Source: Microbacteriaceae bacterium
GTDB lineage: Bacteria > Actinomycetota > Actinomycetes > Actinomycetales > Microbacteriaceae
Length of the DNA: 12,123 bases
Assembly (NCBI GenBank): GCA_009925875.1
Contig: RFQD01000022.1
Span: 1-12,123, forward strand
Reading direction: 5' to 3'
Part shown: positions 8,486 through 12,123 of the stretch, piece by piece
Layout of the letters: every line of letters begins with the position of its first letter
Numbering within the stretch: the stretch's first letter is position 1
The notes under the pieces: generated by a model
Told to the model about the DNA's origin: nothing
The model's input: only the letters and a program-made list of their open reading frames with translations
Database searches by the model: none
Translations under genes and position numbers: made by a program

Positions 8486-9341
8486 GGCAAGCCCTTCCGA
8501 CAACGCTAACCCGCGACCACGCGGGGCAGTGTCATTTCCGGAGCCGCCCGTTCTCACGTCACACGGTCCCGCTCGAATCGTCGCGTTGTGTAATCAAAAA
8601 GGCGGCGTGGGAAAGACCACGTCCACCATTAACTTGGCCGCGTCCCTCGCGGAATTGGGTCGCCGAGTTTTGGTCGTCGATTTCGACCCGCAAGGTGCGT
8701 TGAGTGCCGGATTCGGTGTGCACGCCTTTGACGACTCACCAACGGTGCTCGATCTCATTAACGGAAAACAGACCGACCCGCACGCGGTCATCAAACCAAC
8801 GAGTGCGCCGGGCGTCGACATCCTTCCGGCAAACATCGAACTTTCCGTCGCTGAAGTCTTTCTTGTCACCGAGCTGTCCCGCGAGCACGCTCTGGCGAAC
8901 GTTTTGAAAAAAGTTGCGCCCGAGTATGACGTCATTCTCATTGACTGCCAGCCTTCGCTCGGACTGTTGACCGTAAACGCGCTGACCGCGAGTCACGGTG
9001 TGATTGTGCCACTCGAATGCGAATACTTCGCACTTCGTGGATTGGCCATGCTGGTCGAAACAATTGAAAAGGTGCGCGACAGACTGAACCCGGCTCTGAC
9101 GCTCGATGGAATCTTGCCGACCATGTATGACCCGCGCACACTGCACTCGCGCGAGGTGGTACAGCACGTCGTCGACAACTTCGGCGATGTTGTACTTCAC
9201 ACATCCATCGCCCGCACGGTGAAGTTTCCTGACGCGTCAATCGACGGACTGCCGATGAATCAATTCGCGCCCGAACATGCGGGTGCCGAAAACTATCGTC
9301 AGCTGGCCCGCGAGCTCATTTCTCGTGGTTCCCTTCCCTAG
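8484..9341 (+). CDS. ParA-family ATPase, orphan, next to scpAB
   Basis: Deviant Walker-type ATPase related to ParA/Soj, which binds DNA nonspecifically as an ATP dimer and positions cargo. The 285-residue product has a ~30-residue Pro/Ser-rich N-terminal tail. Then come Walker A KGGVGKTT (39-46) with the signature lysine K39, switch I DFDPQGAL (66-73) and Walker B ILIDCQPS (151-158). The closing segment is FAPEHAGAENYRQLARE. No parB lies nearby and no parS-like palindrome was seen. Mycobacteria have the same kind of gene (Rv1708) directly before scpA, separate from the parAB operon near the origin, so this is probably a second ParA-like protein tied to the ScpAB cluster. Its role there is not known from the sequence. 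The GTG start is 9 bases after the xerD stop. ScpA follows after 4 bases. Confidence 0.9.
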   Translation: MASPSDNANPRPRGAVSFPEPPVLTSHGPARIVALCNQKGGVGKTTSTINLAASLAELGRRVLVVDFDPQGALSAGFGVHAFDDSPTVLDLINGKQTDPHAVIKPTSAPGVDILPANIELSVAEVFLVTELSREHALANVLKKVAPEYDVILIDCQPSLGLLTVNALTASHGVIVPLECEYFALRGLAMLVETIEKVRDRLNPALTLDGILPTMYDPRTLHSREVVQHVVDNFGDVVLHTSIARTVKFPDASIDGLPMNQFAPEHAGAENYRQLARELISRGSLP

Positions 9342-9345
9342 CGCG

Positions 9346-10173
9346 GTGAACGCCAACGACCTCTCCCACACGACGACCGCAACCGAGTCTCCCGCTGGCT
9401 TTCGGGTTTCGGTCGGCGATTTTGAAGGTCCGTTCGACCTCTTGCTGTCACTCATTTCGAAACACGAACTCGACATCACCGAAATCTCGTTGAGTGTTGT
9501 CACGGATGAATTCATCGCCTATCTCAAAGGAATCGATCTCACGCGAGGTCTCGAGGAGGCCACTGAGTTCCTCGTTGTTGCCGCGACGCTACTCGATCTG
9601 AAGGTCGCTGGACTCCTTCCCCAGGGTGAACTTGTGGACCCGGAAGATGCGGCACTCTTGGAAGCCCGGGATCTGCTCTTCGCCCGTCTCTTGCAATACC
9701 GTGCTTTCAAGGATGTTTCGCAGTGGTTTGCCACGCAGCTCGAGGCGGAGTCAACGCGCCATGCGCGCGTTGTGCGACTTGAGGAAAAGTATCGTCGCAG
9801 TGTGCCCGACCTTGTGTGGACGACGAGCCTGGAAGATTTCGCCGCGATCGCTCTTCTCGCCTTTGCTCCGCGATCCATTCCCACAGTGGGTTTGGATCAC
9901 CTGCATGCGCCGCTGGTGAGCATTCGCGAACAAGCAGCCCATGTGGTGTCGCGTCTTCGCGAAGGCACACCGCTCACGTTCCGGGAACTGGTCGCAGATG
10001 CGGGGATTCCTGGAGTCGTCGTTGCGCGCTTCTTAGCGGTGCTGGAGCTCTATCGTCACGCGGCCATCGATTTCGACCAGCACGAGCCCTTGGGTGAGCT
10101 CACGATTACCTGGACGGCACAAACCTGGTCGGATGACGCCCTCGCACACTTGGGAGCACAATATGGATCTTGA
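9346..10173 (+). CDS. scpA: Segregation and condensation protein A
   Basis: Kleisin subunit that bridges the SMC dimer and binds ScpB, forming bacterial condensin for chromosome compaction and segregation. From GTG 9346 the product is 275 residues. After a short Thr/Ser-rich leader, the family hallmark FEGPFDLLLSLI is at 26-37, then the N-terminal helices that bind the SMC neck (ELDITEISLSVVTDEFIAYL and ATEFLVVAATLLDLK). A variable middle follows, and the C-terminal part (from about residue 205) resembles the winged helix that contacts the SMC head. The start is uncertain: no ribosome site is clear, and GTG at 9325, overlapping parA, is also in frame. The stop overlaps scpB by 11 bases, implying coupled synthesis of the two partners. 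Smc itself is not in the window. Confidence 0.92.
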   Translation: MNANDLSHTTTATESPAGFRVSVGDFEGPFDLLLSLISKHELDITEISLSVVTDEFIAYLKGIDLTRGLEEATEFLVVAATLLDLKVAGLLPQGELVDPEDAALLEARDLLFARLLQYRAFKDVSQWFATQLEAESTRHARVVRLEEKYRRSVPDLVWTTSLEDFAAIALLAFAPRSIPTVGLDHLHAPLVSIREQAAHVVSRLREGTPLTFRELVADAGIPGVVVARFLAVLELYRHAAIDFDQHEPLGELTITWTAQTWSDDALAHLGAQYGS

Positions 10174-10708
10174 ACGCGCACTCGAAGCAATCTTGCTCGT
10201 GGCCGACGAGCCGCAAAGTATCGTGAGCATGGCCACCGCAGTGGGGTCGCCCGTGAAAGATGTCAAAGCTGCCATTGCCGCTTTGGTGGCCGACTACGAC
10301 GGTGTGGCTCCCGCCGGCGCGGGTGTTCGTCGCGGTTTTGAACTTCGGGAGGTGGGCGGCGGCTGGCGGCTGTATGTGCGAGCAGAATTTGATGCCGTCG
10401 TGACGGACTTTGTCCTCACGCAGAACCCGACCAAGTTGACGCAGGCCGCCCTTGAAACGCTGGCCGTGATTGCGTACCGTCAACCCATTAGTCGACCACA
10501 GATTGCGCAAATTCGTGCCGTCAACGTTGACTCGGTAGTGAGAACGCTCCTCGGACGCGGTCTGATTACCGAAGTGCAAACGGATGCCGAGACGGGGGCA
10601 ATTCTCTACGGCACGACCGACCTCTTGCTCACGCAGCTGGGAATCAACTCCCTCGAAGAACTCCCGCCCGTTGCGCCCCTGTTGCCCGACGGACAGGGCG
10701 GCTTTTAG
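10163..10708 (+). CDS. scpB: Segregation and condensation protein B
   Basis: Partner of ScpA in the SMC-ScpAB condensin; ScpB dimers bind the middle of ScpA. The 181-residue product consists of two winged-helix domains. The first (about 1-80) begins MDLERALEAILLVADEPQS. The second (about 88-165) contains the conserved LTQAALETLAVIAYRQPISR (92-111) and the recognition stretch VNVDSVVRTLLGRGLI. A short Pro-rich tail ends the protein. The ATG at 10163 is chosen because GGGAG at 10152-10156 precedes it by 6 bases and it gives the usual ScpB start; an in-frame ATG at 10094 would add 23 unrelated residues inside scpA. It overlaps scpA by 11 bases, and rluB begins 3 bases after its TAG. Confidence 0.93.
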   Translation: MDLERALEAILLVADEPQSIVSMATAVGSPVKDVKAAIAALVADYDGVAPAGAGVRRGFELREVGGGWRLYVRAEFDAVVTDFVLTQNPTKLTQAALETLAVIAYRQPISRPQIAQIRAVNVDSVVRTLLGRGLITEVQTDAETGAILYGTTDLLLTQLGINSLEELPPVAPLLPDGQGGF

Positions 10709-10711
10709 GTC

Positions 10712-11590
10712 ATGCTCTCCGACGACGCGGTGTCGGGCGCAGAATCGAGCTCACAGTCGGGCGCGGAATCGGTTGATCGTCGCGATGCCGGTCGGGAACC
10801 GGCTTCCTGGTTCGTCGAACCCTCTGGTGTTCGATTGCAGAAAGTGCTCGCCGCCGCCGGCGTGGCGTCGCGCCGCGTGTGTGAAAACTACATCGTCGAA
10901 GGTCGCATTTCGGTCAATGGCCAGGTCGTGACGGAGCTCGGTCGTCGCATCGATCCGGAAGTAGACCGAGTTGAGGTCGACGGAACTCCGGTGCAACTAG
11001 ACGTGAGTCGTCGCTACGTCATTCTCAACAAGCCCGTCGGCGTGGTCAGCTCGATGAGCGACGAAAATGGGCGACCCGACTTGAGTACCTACGCGCGCGA
11101 GTTCGACGAACGCGTCTTCTACGTGGGGCGCCTCGACGCCGACACCAGCGGGCTCATGATTCTGACGAACGACGGCGACGTGGCGCAGGCGCTCGCGCAT
11201 CCTAAATTCGGTGTTCTTAAGACCTATGTGGCAAAGGTGCGCGGTCGCGTGACGCCCCAGATCATTGCGAAACTCACCGCGGGATTCGACCTCGACGATG
11301 GGGAGATACACGCGGACAAAGCGCGATTGTTGTCGGTCGAGCCATCGGGTAGGCACAGCATCGTTGAGATCACATTGCATTCGGGACGCAATCGCATTGT
11401 GCGGCGCATGCTCAAACATGTCGGGCATCCGGTTATCGACTTGGTTCGGCGCTCATTCGGACCGCTGCACTTGGGAACACTGCCCGCGGGTGCGTGGCGT
11501 GACCTGACTAAACTAGAACGAGGCGAAATTCTCGCCCTCGCGCGTGGTGGTTCACGCAATGATGTGGAGTCAGCCGAACACGGCGAATGA
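10712..11590 (+). CDS. rluB: rRNA pseudouridine synthase, RluB/RsuA family
   Basis: Converts a specific uridine in rRNA to pseudouridine; the RluB group acts on helix 93 of 23S rRNA near the peptidyl transferase centre. The 292-residue product has a ~37-residue acidic, Ser-rich N-terminal extension, then an S4 RNA-binding domain (about 40-90, VRLQKVLAAAGVASRR). The catalytic domain has D142 in GRLDADTSGLMILTNDG and the later RNRIVRRMLKHVGHPV and RRSFGPLHLG motifs. The domain order is that of RsuA/RluB/RluE/RluF, and the scpA-scpB-rluB order is conserved in Actinobacteria. The ATG has only a weak AGG (10707-10709) three bases upstream, overlapping the scpB stop. Exact target nucleotide is inferred from the family, so RluB versus RsuA is not proved. 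Confidence 0.9.
   Translation: MLSDDAVSGAESSSQSGAESVDRRDAGREPASWFVEPSGVRLQKVLAAAGVASRRVCENYIVEGRISVNGQVVTELGRRIDPEVDRVEVDGTPVQLDVSRRYVILNKPVGVVSSMSDENGRPDLSTYAREFDERVFYVGRLDADTSGLMILTNDGDVAQALAHPKFGVLKTYVAKVRGRVTPQIIAKLTAGFDLDDGEIHADKARLLSVEPSGRHSIVEITLHSGRNRIVRRMLKHVGHPVIDLVRRSFGPLHLGTLPAGAWRDLTKLERGEILALARGGSRNDVESAEHGE
10733..10771 (+). repeat. In-frame 24-bp-period repeat in the rluB N-terminal extension
   Basis: The 15 bases at 10733-10747 recur at 10757-10771 with one mismatch. The 24-base period equals 8 codons, so the peptide SGAES occurs twice (residues 8-12 and 16-20). It lies in the disordered extension before the S4 domain and looks like a small in-frame duplication. Confidence 0.65.
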
Positions 11591-11606
11591 CCCCTCGACG
11601 AAACGG

Positions 11607-11621
11607 ACGTGACGTGACGTG
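11607..11621 (+). repeat. Triple ACGTG tandem repeat at the tyrA start
   Basis: ACGTG occurs three times head to tail. Each unit contains a GTG (11609, 11614, 11619), and the three fall in three different frames; only the last reads into the dehydrogenase. The repeat occupies half of the 28-base gap after rluB, the largest intergenic gap in the window. No clear Shine-Dalgarno sequence accompanies it. Confidence 0.6.
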
Positions 11622-12123
11622 AATCTTTCACCCGCTTCTGTTCGGCTCGCGGGAAAGACCGTGCGCGTTGTGGGAACGGGGCTGCTCGGTTCGAGCATCG
11701 GGTTAGGTTTGCGTGCCAACGGCATCACCGTTGTGTTAACGGATGCGTCACCTTCGTCAGCCCGATTGGCGCAAGATCTCGGTGCCGGGCAGTTGGCGGC
11801 CGCAGGCGACGTTCCGGACCTCATCGTCGTGTGCGTTCCTCCCGACGTGGCCGCCGACGTCATTGCGCGAGAACTTGCCGACTTCCCTCGCGCCATCGTC
11901 ACGGATGTGACGAGCGTGAAAGTTTCCGCTCGCGATGATTTGGCGGCGCGCGATGTCGACCTGTCACGATACGTGGGGTCTCATCCACTTGCCGGGCGTG
12001 AACGCGGGGGAGCGATTTCGGCCCGTGGAGATTTGTTCATCGGACGCCCGTGGGTTGTGTGTCGTGAACACGAGAACCCAGAAATCGCGATACGGCTGGT
12101 TGAAGATTTGATTCACGACTTAG
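11619..12123 (+). CDS. tyrA: Prephenate dehydrogenase, 5' part (continues beyond window)
   Basis: Oxidatively decarboxylates prephenate to 4-hydroxyphenylpyruvate with NAD(P)+ in tyrosine synthesis; arogenate use cannot be excluded. From GTG 11619 the frame is open to the window edge, giving 168 residues. It has the nucleotide-binding motif VVGTGLLGSSIGLGLRANG near the start, LIVVCVPPDVAADVI, DVTSVK, and the family hallmark GSHPLAGRERGG with H122, followed by DLFIGRPWVVC. The dimerisation domain is outside the window. The start is chosen because conserved sequence begins about 12 residues later and the frame has no better upstream start after the rluB stop. In M. tuberculosis cmk follows rluB directly (Rv1711, Rv1712), so tyrA at this spot is a local variation that I believe also occurs in Microbacteriaceae. 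Confidence 0.9.
   Translation, partial: MNLSPASVRLAGKTVRVVGTGLLGSSIGLGLRANGITVVLTDASPSSARLAQDLGAGQLAAAGDVPDLIVVCVPPDVAADVIARELADFPRAIVTDVTSVKVSARDDLAARDVDLSRYVGSHPLAGRERGGAISARGDLFIGRPWVVCREHENPEIAIRLVEDLIHDL

Overview
The window is about 12.1 kb of GC-rich DNA from a high-GC Gram-positive bacterium (Actinomycetota). All genes are on the + strand and are packed with gaps of 0-28 bases or short overlaps. Gene content and order match a conserved actinobacterial housekeeping block, known in Mycobacterium tuberculosis as Rv1691-Rv1713: TPR protein, HAD phosphatase, small protein, tlyA, nadK, recN, pyrG, Nudix, xerD, parA-like, scpA, scpB, rluB. A prephenate dehydrogenase gene follows. Protein wording and the tight spacing suggest Microbacteriaceae, perhaps a compact aquatic genome. 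That placement is inference.

Layout. 1-639: 3' part of a TPR-repeat protein. 636-1644: a NagD/Rv1692-type HAD phosphatase whose N-terminal catalytic segment is in one frame and the rest in another, so the gene is frameshifted near 789. 1641-1778: a 45-codon gene. 1771-2610: tlyA (rRNA 2'-O-methyltransferase). 2607-3512: nadK. 3514-5202: recN. 5209-6885: pyrG. 6889-7524: ADP-ribose pyrophosphatase-type Nudix hydrolase. 7521-8474: xerD. 8484-9341: orphan parA-like ATPase. 9346-10173 and 10163-10708: scpA and scpB. 10712-11590: rluB-type pseudouridine synthase. 11619-12123: 5' part of a tyrA-type prephenate dehydrogenase that runs off the window.

Functionally the block joins nucleotide and cofactor supply (NadK, PyrG, Nudix), rRNA modification (TlyA, RluB), DNA repair (RecN) and chromosome maintenance (XerD, ParA-like, ScpA/ScpB). 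No terminator-like hairpin with a T-tract was seen at any junction, so read-through transcription is plausible. Short TAGA(A/G)T -10-like boxes lie 6-8 bases ahead of the starts at 1641, 5209 and 8484, which would give leaderless or nearly leaderless internal transcripts. No stretch over 300 bases lacks a gene.

No new defence, mobile or biosynthetic system is visible; this is core genome. The items most worth a second look are the broken HAD gene, the small gene at 1641, the internal promoters, the direct repeat across the parA start, and the absence of steA/mctB-type genes between recN and pyrG.
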